This document shows, one piece after another, positions 1 to 8,450 of a stretch of DNA of 30,240 nt. The stretch is from contig CAZLJD010000010.1 of assembly GCA_964559865.1 (NCBI GenBank), positions 1 through 30,240 on the forward strand, in the 5' to 3' direction. Numbering within the stretch: position 1 is the stretch's first letter; every line of letters begins with the position of its first letter. The notes under the pieces were generated by a model, which was not told where the DNA came from, made no database searches, and saw only the letters and a list, made by a program, of their open reading frames with translations. Both the position numbers and the translations under genes were made by a program. Source of the DNA: JAGHAJ01 sp964559865 [NCBI: uncultured Synergistota bacterium] (GTDB lineage: Bacteria; Synergistota; JAGHAJ01).

Positions 1-513
1 AAAGCGGTGTTTAAGCCTATTCCTAAGAGGTTTGTTGGTATCACGAGAAGATTTAGTGCTCGTGTTAGCTATAAAAGAAAACACAAGGCGAAGAGCACAG
101 TTAAGGTTAAGAGGAAGGCTGCTACCAAAAAAAAGATTTCAGTAGGACCGAAAGAAAACATTGTAGCACCGAAAAAATATGTTTCCCGTGAGCCTTCTCG
201 TGCAGGTGGAAAGGTTACTAAGCCCTGTGTGGATGAGAAACCACGCACTGTTTCCATAGAGAGGTTGAGCTTTGTCAAGAAGGTGGTTCCTAAGTATCCG
301 TTTGTAGCGAGGCAGTTAGGCTATGAGGGTGTTGTGAAAGTTAGCTTTATGGTGAGCAGGAGCGGAACGGTATATAGTGTTAAGATTTTGAAAAGCTCAG
401 GTAAGAAGATTCTTGATAAGGCAGCCGTCTCTGCAGTTAGCAAATGGAGATTTCGTCCGGTACTTAGGGATGTTAGGGTAATTACGGACATTGTATTTAG
501 GCTTAGGGATTAA
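1..513 (+). CDS. TonB family C-terminal domain protein (5' truncated by window)
   Basis: The frame is open from base 1, so the true start and the expected N-terminal membrane anchor lie outside the window. The visible part begins with a very basic Lys/Arg-rich stretch, the kind of periplasm-spanning linker found in TonB proteins. The last ~80 residues match the TonB C-terminal fold: a YP..A...G.EG segment, then a V.F.V...G.V...K.L.SSG segment, then LD.AA..AVSKWRF.P. TonB transmits proton-motive energy from ExbBD to outer-membrane receptors. The next gene, 45 bp downstream, is an ABC ATPase of the iron-siderophore/B12 type, which fits a TonB-dependent uptake locus extending to the left. The family is clear; its specific partner is not visible. 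Confidence 0.85.
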   Translation, partial: KAVFKPIPKRFVGITRRFSARVSYKRKHKAKSTVKVKRKAATKKKISVGPKENIVAPKKYVSREPSRAGGKVTKPCVDEKPRTVSIERLSFVKKVVPKYPFVARQLGYEGVVKVSFMVSRSGTVYSVKILKSSGKKILDKAAVSAVSKWRFRPVLRDVRVITDIVFRLRD

Positions 514-558
514 GCTTGGGGTCTTTTTAAGTGGAGTTGAAACGGAGGAGGTGCAGAA

Positions 559-1353
559 TTGGTAGGATCACGGAGAGTCTTGGCGCTGAGAGATGTAGTC
601 TTTGGATATGATAAACCTTTTCTTCATGTGCCAGAACTCAGAGTTGAAGAAGGTAGCTTTTATGCGGTGGTGGGGCCCAATGGTGCTGGTAAGACGACGC
701 TGATGAAGTTGATGGCTGGTATATATAAACCATGGGAGGGGGAGGTTTCTATAGATGGAGAACCACTTAGATATGAGGATAGAAAGTGGATAGCGAAGAA
801 AGTGGCTATTGTCTCTCAGAGCGTTGATTGGAACCTTTCCCTTAGCGTGTATGAGATAGTATCTATGGGCAGATATCCTCACGGAGAGAAGGAAATCAGA
901 TCTGAGGTAGGTGCTGAGGTGGTTTACGATGCAATGGTTTCTGTGAATGTTGAGAAGTTTATGGATAGGGCTTTTTCGGAACTTAGCGGGGGTGAAGCTC
1001 AACGGGCGTTGATTGCTCGTGCACTTGCTCAGCAGCCGGAGTTTCTCCTACTGGACGAACCTATTTCTCATCTTGACATCTATCATCAGGTAGCAGTGCT
1101 GGAGCTCTGCAAAAGAATCGTAAAGAATGGGATGACGGTAGTTGCAGTCTTGCACGACTTAAACATGGCGGGCTGGTTTGCAGATGTTATAATATTATTG
1201 CAAGATGGTAAGATAAGGTCTGTGGGTGATGTTATCTCTGTTTTAAATGCTGAACTTATAGAGGAGGTATTTGGTGTGAGTATGCTGGGTTATAGAGTAG
1301 ATGGCAGAACATCTGTCTTGATACCGAAGAGTGCTTTGAAAAATGAAAGTTAG
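559..1353 (+). CDS. ABC transporter ATP-binding protein, iron-siderophore/cobalamin/heme class
   Basis: A 264-residue ATPase that would power import through a binding-protein-dependent inner-membrane permease. Visible motifs: Walker A GPNGAGKT (39-46), Q-loop Gln87, signature LSGGE (142-146), Walker B LLLDEP (163-168) and switch His199. The segment SMGRYPH (102-108) is typical of the FecE/BtuD/HmuV group, which supports iron, heme or B12 uptake. The start is a TTG placed 6 bases after a strong GGAGGAGGT ribosome-binding site. The gene follows the TonB-like gene, as expected for TonB-dependent import, but the permease and binding protein are not in the window. Its end overlaps the next gene by 11 bp, implying translational coupling. 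Confidence 0.9.
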   Translation: MVGSRRVLALRDVVFGYDKPFLHVPELRVEEGSFYAVVGPNGAGKTTLMKLMAGIYKPWEGEVSIDGEPLRYEDRKWIAKKVAIVSQSVDWNLSLSVYEIVSMGRYPHGEKEIRSEVGAEVVYDAMVSVNVEKFMDRAFSELSGGEAQRALIARALAQQPEFLLLDEPISHLDIYHQVAVLELCKRIVKNGMTVVAVLHDLNMAGWFADVIILLQDGKIRSVGDVISVLNAELIEEVFGVSMLGYRVDGRTSVLIPKSALKNES

Positions 1354-2209
1354 TGATTACGTTGTGTATCTCTTTTTAAGGTTGTTGTCTGCCGGTTGCA
1401 TTGTTCTACCTCGGAAGGTTGCGCTTAGTTTTGGCAGGTTATTGGGCAGGTTCCTTTATAGAATCCCTAATTCCAGAAAAAAGATGGCATTTCGCAACAT
1501 CCTCAGGACCATGAATGTTGACGAGGCGAGGGCAGAGCTTATCCTAAGGAAAATGTATGAGAATCTCACTATGGATGTAATGGAGTTCTTGAGGTTTCCG
1601 GTATTGACGAAGGAGAAGGTGCTTTCGCTCGTTGAGATTAGTGGGAAGGAAATAATGGATAGAGCGTTAGAGAGGGGTAGAGGTGTGGTTCTCCTAACGG
1701 CGCACTTTGGAAATTGGGAGTTTTTGGGGGCAATTCTGGGTGCTTTGGGCTACCCTGCATACGCCATAGTTAGGTTACAGGGTAATGTATATGTGGACAG
1801 AATGGTGAATCGCTATAGGGAGATGATGGGAGTTCGTATAATTTACAAAAAGGAGATCATGAAGGATATGATAACCCTCCTTAGGGAGGGGAATATGGTT
1901 GTTTTCTTGTCGGATCAACATGGAGGTGATACTGGTATTATCTTACCGTTTCTTGGTATACAGACATCCTGTTTTAAGGGACCCGTTGCAGCAGCACTCC
2001 TGACGGGTAGTCCTGTGGTACCTGTCTTTGTAGTGAGAAATGGGTTTAAGTACAAGTTGTATGTGGAAGAGCCGATAGAGATAGAAATTTTTAAGAATAG
2101 AGAAAAGACATATGCGGTGAATGTAGCAAAAGTCAATGGTATAATAGAGAAGTACATAAGGTTACAACCAGACCATTGGTTCTGGTTGCATAATAGGTGG
2201 AAAGATTGA
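1343..2209 (+). CDS. Lipid A biosynthesis acyltransferase family protein (LpxL/HtrB-like)
   Basis: At 288 residues this is close to the usual length of the LpxL/LpxM acyltransferase family, which adds secondary acyl chains to lipid A at the inner membrane. A hydrophobic N-terminal segment (about 7-40) gives membrane association. The catalytic HFGNWE motif lies at 121-126, DQHGG at 191-195, and the C-terminal PDHWFWLHNRWK matches the family's terminal P.W.W.H.R.K pattern. It overlaps the ABC ATPase by 11 bp, so the two are probably co-translated although their functions seem unrelated. The acyl donor and acceptor cannot be read from sequence; a phospholipid or other glycolipid acceptor is possible. 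It supports a two-membrane cell envelope. Confidence 0.88.
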   Translation: MKVSDYVVYLFLRLLSAGCIVLPRKVALSFGRLLGRFLYRIPNSRKKMAFRNILRTMNVDEARAELILRKMYENLTMDVMEFLRFPVLTKEKVLSLVEISGKEIMDRALERGRGVVLLTAHFGNWEFLGAILGALGYPAYAIVRLQGNVYVDRMVNRYREMMGVRIIYKKEIMKDMITLLREGNMVVFLSDQHGGDTGIILPFLGIQTSCFKGPVAAALLTGSPVVPVFVVRNGFKYKLYVEEPIEIEIFKNREKTYAVNVAKVNGIIEKYIRLQPDHWFWLHNRWKD

Positions 2210-2228
2210 TGCGGAAAGGGGGATTGTC

Positions 2229-3434
2229 ATGGATATGGAGGAGGTAATAAAGGGCTTGTGGGTTAAAAACGACAGAAAGATACTTCTTATAGTTATGGAT
2301 GGAGTTGGGGGGCTACCTGTGGTTGACGGTAAAACGGAACTGGAAGCAGCTACTACCCCAAATCTTGATGGCTTGGCTAAGAAGTCGGTTTTGGGACTCT
2401 CTCACCCCGTAGGTAGAGGGATAACGCCTGGTAGTGGTCCTGGACATCTTGGTATATTTGGATATGATCCGTTGAAGTACGAAATTGGCAGGGGTATCCT
2501 TGAAGCTCTGGGTGTTGGTGTTGAAGTGAGTAGTAAAGATGTTGCTGTTAGGGGAAATTTTGCTACCATAGAAAATGGTAAAATCGTTGATAGAAGGGCA
2601 GGCAGAATACCTACTGAGGAGAATAGGAAGATATGCGCATACCTCTCAGAGAGGGTAAAAGAAATAGATGGCATTCAGGTGTTCATATATCCGGGTGAGG
2701 AGCACAGGTTTGTACTCATTCTCAGAGGTGACGAGCTTTACGATGAGGTTGAAGATGCAGACCCGCAGGAGACAGGTCTTCCACCAAAGCCTGCAAAGGC
2801 GATGACTTCTCGTTCAGAGCTTACTGCTCGGATAGCTAATAGGTTCATAGAGATCGTAACGGAGCTCTTGAAGGATAGACACCCTGCGAATACAGTGCTT
2901 CTGAGGGGCTTTGCAAGGCATCCACACTTACCTTCTATGGAGGAGTTGTATGGACTAAAAGCGCTTGGTATTGCGGATTATCCCATGTATAGGGGACTTG
3001 CAAAGCTTGTTGGAATGGATGTTCCACACATAGAACATGGTTTGGATAACGAGATAAATCTGTTTAAGGAGCTGTGGGGGAAGTATGATTTTGTTTACTT
3101 CCACTTGAAGAAGACGGACTCCTATGGAGAAGATGGTAACTTTAATAAAAAGATATCCCTTATAGAGGAATTTGACTCCAGGCTCCCTGAGATACTATCT
3201 GTGGAGCCGGATGTTGTCGCCATTACTGGTGATCACTCCACACCTTCATTGCTAAAGTCTCACAGCTGGCATCCCGTCCCGCTTTTGCTGTATTCTCCTT
3301 ATATCAGGCCCGATGGTACCAGTAGGTTTACCGAGTCCGAGGCTGCGAGGGGCGGGCTTGGACACCTTTATGCGAAAGAGATACTGCCACTCCTTCTTGC
3401 GAATGCGCTTAGGCTTAAGAAGTTTGGTGCATAG
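2229..3434 (+). CDS. apgM: 2,3-bisphosphoglycerate-independent phosphoglycerate mutase, archaeal type
   Basis: Interconverts 3- and 2-phosphoglycerate in glycolysis and gluconeogenesis. The 401-residue protein has the ApgM architecture of the alkaline phosphatase superfamily. MDGVGG (23-28) carries the first metal-binding Asp. The segment TPGSGPGHLG (66-75) holds the probable phosphoserine nucleophile Ser69. GDHSTP (334-339) and HSWHPVP (345-351) supply C-terminal metal ligands. It is about 100 residues shorter than bacterial GpmI, as expected for the ApgM type, which also occurs in thermophilic bacteria. ATG at 2229 follows a GGAAAGGGGG ribosome-binding site. Its last 20 bp overlap the convergent ROK kinase, with no room for a terminator between them. 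Confidence 0.93.
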   Translation: MDMEEVIKGLWVKNDRKILLIVMDGVGGLPVVDGKTELEAATTPNLDGLAKKSVLGLSHPVGRGITPGSGPGHLGIFGYDPLKYEIGRGILEALGVGVEVSSKDVAVRGNFATIENGKIVDRRAGRIPTEENRKICAYLSERVKEIDGIQVFIYPGEEHRFVLILRGDELYDEVEDADPQETGLPPKPAKAMTSRSELTARIANRFIEIVTELLKDRHPANTVLLRGFARHPHLPSMEELYGLKALGIADYPMYRGLAKLVGMDVPHIEHGLDNEINLFKELWGKYDFVYFHLKKTDSYGEDGNFNKKISLIEEFDSRLPEILSVEPDVVAITGDHSTPSLLKSHSWHPVPLLLYSPYIRPDGTSRFTESEAARGGLGHLYAKEILPLLLANALRLKKFGA

Positions 3435-4347
3435 ACTCAAGGAACAGAGCGGCGGCTCCAAGGACAGGGCCCTCTCTCCCTAAATCTGTGGCCTCTATTC
3501 GAAGGTTGCGGGTTGCTTCAGAGATGGCCCTTTCCATTATTATCTTTGAAGCTGGTTCTACTAACAGTTCTCTTTCTTTTGAAAGTCCACCAGAGAATAT
3601 GATAGCTTCGGGATTCAGTATGTTTACCAGACTGCTCATGGCCATGCCCAAGTATTCTGCGGCTTGTCTTATTACCTTAAGAGCCAGCGCGTCTCCTTGC
3701 TTTGCAGCTTCAAATATCGTCTTTGTGGATAGGTTTTGCAAGTCTGCATTTGTGTGTGCCCTTATTGCTACCAACTCACGAAATATCTCCAGTATGGCTT
3801 TACCAGATGCGTACGCTTCAACGCACCCTCTCTTTCCACAACCACACAGCCTTCCACCGCTTAATTCTACCTTTATGTGTCCAACTTCTCCTGCTATTAA
3901 TCCAGCTCCTCTGTACAGTTTTCCATCAATTATCAGTCCACCGCCTATACCAGTTCCCAGTGTGACTACAACGAAGTTCTTTAACCCCTTTCCTTTACCA
4001 AAGTATAATTCTCCAACTGCTGCTGCGTTTGCATCGTTGTCTATAAAAACAGGTATTCCCGTTTTCTCTTCGACGAGTTTCTTCAGTGGGATGTTTCTCC
4101 ACCCTTCCAGGTTGGTAATAGAGAATACTACTCCTTTCATTGGGTCTAACGGTCCAGGTAGCCCTATTCCTATACCATCTATCCTGACTTCCTTTTTCAT
4201 CTCTGATATAATCTCTCCGAGCTCATCTAACTCTTCTTCATAGTGCTCCTTTGTGGGTATTATGTTGAATCTTTCTACTTGTTTGTTGTCTGTAATTATA
4301 CCGAATGCTGTCTTTGTTCCTCCTATGTCTATGCCTAATATGTTCAA
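3415..4347 (-). CDS. ROK family sugar kinase (glucokinase-like)
   Basis: ATP-dependent phosphorylation of a hexose, most often glucose, is the likely reaction. The 310-residue protein shows the ROK features: phosphate-1 loop DIGGTKT (7-13), DNDANAAA (103-110) with catalytic Asp105, phosphate-2 region TLGTGIGGG (129-137), GEVGH (153-157), and the zinc motif CGCGKRGC (168-175) that with His157 marks the family. No helix-turn-helix precedes the kinase, so it is an enzyme rather than a ROK repressor. The start is TTG after a GGGGGGAT ribosome-binding site. It lies 36 bp behind the GlcD-like gene and is probably the last gene of the long minus-strand operon, though it could be a housekeeping glucokinase. 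Substrate is unproven. Confidence 0.9.
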   Translation of the reverse strand: MNILGIDIGGTKTAFGIITDNKQVERFNIIPTKEHYEEELDELGEIISEMKKEVRIDGIGIGLPGPLDPMKGVVFSITNLEGWRNIPLKKLVEEKTGIPVFIDNDANAAAVGELYFGKGKGLKNFVVVTLGTGIGGGLIIDGKLYRGAGLIAGEVGHIKVELSGGRLCGCGKRGCVEAYASGKAILEIFRELVAIRAHTNADLQNLSTKTIFEAAKQGDALALKVIRQAAEYLGMAMSSLVNILNPEAIIFSGGLSKERELLVEPASKIIMERAISEATRNLRIEATDLGREGPVLGAAALFLESMHQTS

Positions 4348-4383
4348 GTTTATCCCCCCGTTTGCCGATATTATTTTGAATAA

Positions 4384-5808
4384 TTATACCATATTTATAT
4401 CGAATATCTTACCCGGATTTAGTATGAGGTTGGGGTCAAATGCCAATTTTATCCTCTTCATTAGTTCTATCTCTTCTTTGCTTAAGAATATCGGCAGGAA
4501 CTTCTTTCTCTTGTACCCTATGCCATGCTCACCGCTTAGCGTACCTCCGAGCTGTTTGACCTTCTCATAGAGCTTAGGTAGGAGTCTTTGGAGTAGCTCT
4601 TCCCATTCTTTCATCTCCATGTCCTTGGGTTTTATTACTGTTGGGTGTAAGTTTCCGTCTCCTGCATGTCCAAATGTTGGAATGAGCACGCTAAATTCGT
4701 CTGAAAGTCTCTGTAATTCTTCGACGATTTGAGGTATTTCCTTTCGGGGTACAACTATGTCTTCTCCCTGCTGTATGGGTTCGAGTCTATCAAATGCTTC
4801 TCCAATGTTTCTCCTTACCCGCCACATTCTCTCCGAGTTTGAATTGTTGTCCGCGATGAACACATCTATTGCACCGTTCTCCATGCATAGATTTCCTATC
4901 CTTTCGTAATCCTCTTCCAGTTGTGCCTTGTTTCTACCGTCTATCTCTATGAGTAAGTAGGCTTCTGCTTCTGGTATTGGAAACTTTCCTCCCAGATACT
5001 TTACTGCTGTCTGAACTGAGAGTTTGTCCATGTATTCGACGGCTGTTGGTATGATTCCTGCCACACTCATGACCTTCGATACGGTATTTATGGCGTCTTT
5101 TACTGATGAGAATGGAATGAATAAGTCCACTACTTTGCCTGGCAGAGGGACGATCTTCAGTATGATCTTAGTAAATATTCCCAGAGTCCCTTCGGAACCG
5201 ACGAGGAGATGCACTATATCGTATCCGGTTACATCTTTTACCCTTTTGCCACCGAAATGGGTAATCTCTCCTGTTGGTAGAACCACTTCCAAACCCAGCA
5301 CATACTTTCCTGTTACGCCGTACTTTATGGCCTTTCCCCCGCCTGCGTTTTCGGCGACATTTCCACCTATAAAGCAGCTTTCCACACTCATAGGGTAACC
5401 TGGATAGTAGAGTCCTCTTTCTTTTAGGGCCGTGTTTATCTCGTTGGTTATTACTCCCGGCTCTACGACTACTACCATGTTATCTTCATCTATTTCGAGT
5501 ATTCGGTTCATCCTCTCGAATGATATTACAATGCCACCCAGGACGGGCACAGCACCTCCGGATAAGCCGCTTCCACCTCCACGAGGTGTAATTGGTATGA
5601 GTCTTTCATTTGCTAGTTTGAGTATCTTTGATATTTCTTCTGCACTTTCTGGTTTTACTACCACCTCTGGCATTGCTGCCAGTCCAAGCACTTCGTCGTG
5701 TGCGTAATTTTGGAGTTTCTCTTTGTTGTTGTATATTACATTGTTTTTGCCAACTATCGATCTGAGTTCTTCTACTACCGCTATGTCTACTCTCCGGTAT
5801 CTTTGCAC
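4384..5808 (-). CDS. FAD-linked oxidase, GlcD / D-lactate dehydrogenase type
   Basis: A 474-residue flavoprotein of the VAO/PCMH family that oxidises 2-hydroxy acids (glycolate, D-lactate, D-2-hydroxyglutarate) to 2-keto acids. The FAD-binding half has PRGGGSGLSGGAVP (75-88), GNVAENAGGG (149-158) and VGSEGTLG (203-210). The C-terminal half has HAGDGNLHP (381-389), the metal/substrate motif of the FAD-oxidase C domain, then SGEHGIG (425-431) and ILNPGK near the end. No Cys-rich Fe-S domain is fused and no GlcE/GlcF-like partner is adjacent. The GTG start overlaps the regulator gene by 22 bp and has GGAG upstream. Position in the operon suggests it acts on the TRAP-imported substrate or a product of it. 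Confidence 0.92.
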   Translation of the reverse strand: MQRYRRVDIAVVEELRSIVGKNNVIYNNKEKLQNYAHDEVLGLAAMPEVVVKPESAEEISKILKLANERLIPITPRGGGSGLSGGAVPVLGGIVISFERMNRILEIDEDNMVVVVEPGVITNEINTALKERGLYYPGYPMSVESCFIGGNVAENAGGGKAIKYGVTGKYVLGLEVVLPTGEITHFGGKRVKDVTGYDIVHLLVGSEGTLGIFTKIILKIVPLPGKVVDLFIPFSSVKDAINTVSKVMSVAGIIPTAVEYMDKLSVQTAVKYLGGKFPIPEAEAYLLIEIDGRNKAQLEEDYERIGNLCMENGAIDVFIADNNSNSERMWRVRRNIGEAFDRLEPIQQGEDIVVPRKEIPQIVEELQRLSDEFSVLIPTFGHAGDGNLHPTVIKPKDMEMKEWEELLQRLLPKLYEKVKQLGGTLSGEHGIGYKRKKFLPIFLSKEEIELMKRIKLAFDPNLILNPGKIFDINMV

Positions 5809-6482
5809 TTATTTATCACTCCTTTGCCGTATAGGAATTCTATGGTTCTCTTCACATTCTGTATGTGGAGGAGGTTTGCCTTGTGGGCGGCTTGGGGATT
5901 GTGGGATTTTATTGCTTCGAATATCTGCTGGTGCTCTTTGTAAGAGCGTTTTCTCCTTCCTTTGACATTGAGAGTCTTTGCTCCTAATTCCTCTATTACG
6001 CTTTTGTAGTCGAGAACAAAGTTTATCAGCATAAAATTGTGGGTTGCCTCTGCAACTGCGATGTGAAATGCTTTATCGTGGACCAGGAATTCGGAGCACC
6101 CCAGATTGTAACTGAGCTCCAGCCTTCGTAGTGCCTCTTGAATTTTTTTTATGTCTTGCTCTGATGCTACCTGAGCAGCATACATGGCTATTGATGGTTC
6201 TACAAGTTCTCTTGCAATAAGGGCGTTTTTTAGTGCTTCTGAGAGTTCTTGATTTTCCTTCCTCAAGATGTTTCTTACAAAACGCCCTTTGCCAAGTTCG
6301 GTCTCTACGAGTCCCATGGATTCAAGCAATCTAAACGCTTCTCTTAAAGAAGCTCTACTAACACCGAATTGCTTGATTAGTTCTTCTTCGGAAGGCAATC
6401 TATCTCCTGCTTTTAGCTTTCCGTCCAGGATCCACCTTCGGATCTCCTCTGCTATGTTCTCATATACCCGTTTGACCTTCAA
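5787..6482 (-). CDS. GntR family transcriptional regulator with FCD (FadR C-terminal) domain
   Basis: A 231-residue regulator. An N-terminal winged helix-turn-helix (about 8-70) contains the typical GDRLPSEEEL and GVSRASLREAFRLLE elements. The all-helical FCD effector domain (about 85-215) has the metal/ligand set Asp136, His140, His184 and His206, so it probably binds a small carboxylate through a metal. FCD regulators commonly control uptake and oxidation genes for lactate, glycolate, gluconate or related acids. It starts with TTG behind AGGGG, overlaps the permease gene by 23 bp and the FAD oxidase by 22 bp. The inverted repeat at 12778-12799 over the operon promoter is the best candidate operator; that link is inference. 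Confidence 0.92.
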   Translation of the reverse strand: MKVKRVYENIAEEIRRWILDGKLKAGDRLPSEEELIKQFGVSRASLREAFRLLESMGLVETELGKGRFVRNILRKENQELSEALKNALIARELVEPSIAMYAAQVASEQDIKKIQEALRRLELSYNLGCSEFLVHDKAFHIAVAEATHNFMLINFVLDYKSVIEELGAKTLNVKGRRKRSYKEHQQIFEAIKSHNPQAAHKANLLHIQNVKRTIEFLYGKGVINKCKDTGE

Positions 6483-8391
6483 TTCTTTTTTTCAACCCCT
6501 TGATAGTTAAAGGTATAAACAGTAGTGCCCATACAACTGTGCCTGCTATCTGACATCTATAGTCTGACATAAATAGTAGTATGCCGTCAAGTCCCAATAT
6601 TAATCTTATCCATATATTGAGATTGCCAAACCAGTATCCCTCGAATGCTGTTGAGATAGCAGTTATTCCTAACAGTCCCCTTAGGAGTACAACGGTTACG
6701 CTCATAAAGGATGCGCTCTGGAGCAGAATGGATGGGGAGTAAACAAATAGGAAAGGTACTATGAAGCCTGCAATTCCAAGCCTTATGGCCGTAAATGCCA
6801 CCTTGTTTGGGGATGCGTTTGCTATTCCTGCCCCTGTGTATGCTGCAAGGCAGACCGGAGGTGTGATGTTTGACAGGACGGCATAGTAGAATACGAACAT
6901 GTGTGCAGACAGAGGATTTATACCGAGTTTTGTTAGTGCGGGTGCGGCTACGGTTGCTGCTATGATGTAACATGCTGTAGTGGGTAGTCCCATACCGAGA
7001 AAGAGAGCTGCTATGGCTGTAAGTGCAAGTGATAGGACGAGGATACCATGAGACATGAATACGATGTTGTCTGCGACTACTACTCCAAGACCTGTGAGTG
7101 TTGCCATGCCTATTACTATGCCCACTACTGCTAAGGAGATCGCTGAGCCGAGCGCAGAGCGTGCACCTTCTTCTAAAGCGTGTAAAAAGCCTTTGAATGT
7201 GATCCTGGTGTGCTTTCTTAGCGTACTTGTCACGACCGATATCCATATGCCCCAGAATGCAGTATAAAGTGGGGTAAACCCCTTTAGCAACATTATTATA
7301 ACTACTATTATTGGTATAGAGAGGTGAATACCGTCCTTAAGGGTCTTTTTTAGCATGGGTATCCGCTCTTTTGGTAGGCCTTTTAATCCAAGTTTGTATG
7401 CCTCTGTGTGTACCTGCATGTAAACAGCAAAGTAGTAAAGCAGAGCTGGTATGATTGCTGCTACCATTATGTACACATATGATATTCCAAGAAACTCTGC
7501 CATTACAAATGCACCTGCTCCCATTATGGGTGGCATGATTTGTCCACCTGTTGATGCAACGGATTCAACAGCACCTGCAAAGTGGGATCTGTAACCTATG
7601 GATTTCATTAAAGGTATGGTGAGTGTACCTGTTGTAGCTACATTTGCTACTGCGCTCCCACTTACTGTGCCCATGAGTGCACTTCCTATGATTGCAACCT
7701 TTGCTGGCCCTCCGGGTTTGCTTCCCGTGGCTGCAAGTGCAAGGTCTATGAAGAATTTTCCAACACCGGTTTCGTTTAGAAAAGAGCCAAACAGTATGAA
7801 CAAGAATACGAATGTGGCTGATACGCCCAGGGCTATGCCATATATTCCTTCGTCTGTAAGATACATCTGAGATATTATGCTACAGAAGTCAAAGGGTTTG
7901 TGTGCTAACATGCCCGGGAAAAGATCGCCAAGGTATATGTAGAGTATGGATAGTGCTGCCAGTATGGATAATACCTTTCCAACGACCCTCCTTGCTGCCT
8001 CTATTGTAAGCACGATGGCAAATGCTCCCATGAGGTAGTCCCACTTTATAGGAAACGCAGCACGGGCAACGTATGCATCATAGTCCAGAAGTATATACAT
8101 GCCTGTGGCAAATCCCATAACTGCCATGAGGATATCCAATACTGAAGGTCTATCCTTGGGTGCACCTTTGTAACCTGGGTACAGTAAGAATATGAGTGCT
8201 GATGCAAATGCAAGGTGCACGGCTCTTAGCTTTATCGTCATGAGCATGCCCACCCCTGCATTCCACAGGTGAAACACAGACATGCCTATTGCTAATGTTA
8301 CGATAGTGTATGACCAAAATGGCCTTAGCTCTTTTCTGTATCTGTAACTGATGTCGTACTCCTCTACGATGGATGCATCCTTGTCTTTCAC
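6460..8391 (-). CDS. TRAP transporter fused permease (DctQM-type, 4TM/12TM), TAXI class
   Basis: A 643-residue inner-membrane protein, the usual length for TRAP permeases in which the small and large membrane subunits are fused. It contains many hydrophobic helices. Hallmarks are GTVSGSAVANVATTG followed by TIPLMKSIGY (about residues 238-265), the STGGQIMPP segment shortly after, and GMGLPTTACYI near residues 460-480. TRAP systems import organic acids with Na+ or H+ symport, using the periplasmic binding protein encoded immediately upstream. The GTG start has a strong AAGGAGGAAAT ribosome-binding site. The fused form normally accompanies TAXI binding proteins, as here. Substrate is unknown; nearby genes point to a hydroxy- or keto-acid. 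Confidence 0.95.
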   Translation of the reverse strand: MKDKDASIVEEYDISYRYRKELRPFWSYTIVTLAIGMSVFHLWNAGVGMLMTIKLRAVHLAFASALIFLLYPGYKGAPKDRPSVLDILMAVMGFATGMYILLDYDAYVARAAFPIKWDYLMGAFAIVLTIEAARRVVGKVLSILAALSILYIYLGDLFPGMLAHKPFDFCSIISQMYLTDEGIYGIALGVSATFVFLFILFGSFLNETGVGKFFIDLALAATGSKPGGPAKVAIIGSALMGTVSGSAVANVATTGTLTIPLMKSIGYRSHFAGAVESVASTGGQIMPPIMGAGAFVMAEFLGISYVYIMVAAIIPALLYYFAVYMQVHTEAYKLGLKGLPKERIPMLKKTLKDGIHLSIPIIVVIIMLLKGFTPLYTAFWGIWISVVTSTLRKHTRITFKGFLHALEEGARSALGSAISLAVVGIVIGMATLTGLGVVVADNIVFMSHGILVLSLALTAIAALFLGMGLPTTACYIIAATVAAPALTKLGINPLSAHMFVFYYAVLSNITPPVCLAAYTGAGIANASPNKVAFTAIRLGIAGFIVPFLFVYSPSILLQSASFMSVTVVLLRGLLGITAISTAFEGYWFGNLNIWIRLILGLDGILLFMSDYRCQIAGTVVWALLFIPLTIKGLKKRIEGQTGI

Positions 8392-8418
8392 CTTGATTTC
8401 CTCCTTATCTGGTATTTT

Positions 8419-8443
8419 GCGGGTTCACCCAAGGTGAACCCGC
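8419..8443 (-). other. Intercistronic stem-loop between TRAP binding protein and permease genes
   Basis: Perfect 11-bp inverted repeat, GCGGGTTCACC / GGTGAACCCGC with a 3-base loop, lying between the binding-protein stop (8451) and the permease ribosome-binding site. On the minus-strand RNA it is followed by AAAATACC, not a U-run, so it is not a standard intrinsic terminator. A 3' stabiliser or processing barrier that keeps binding-protein mRNA more abundant than permease mRNA is the likeliest role. Confidence 0.75.
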
Positions 8444-8450
8444 CTTTTCC

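Noticed and set aside
3488-4243. Long plus-strand open frame opposite the ROK kinase
   Set aside because: Shadow of the kinase in the antisense frame; low-complexity Ser/Pro/Phe-rich product, no ribosome-binding site, while the minus-strand product has all ROK motifs.
8419-8443. Hairpin considered as an intrinsic terminator
   Set aside because: No U-run follows on the minus-strand RNA, and the permease just downstream must be co-expressed with the binding protein.
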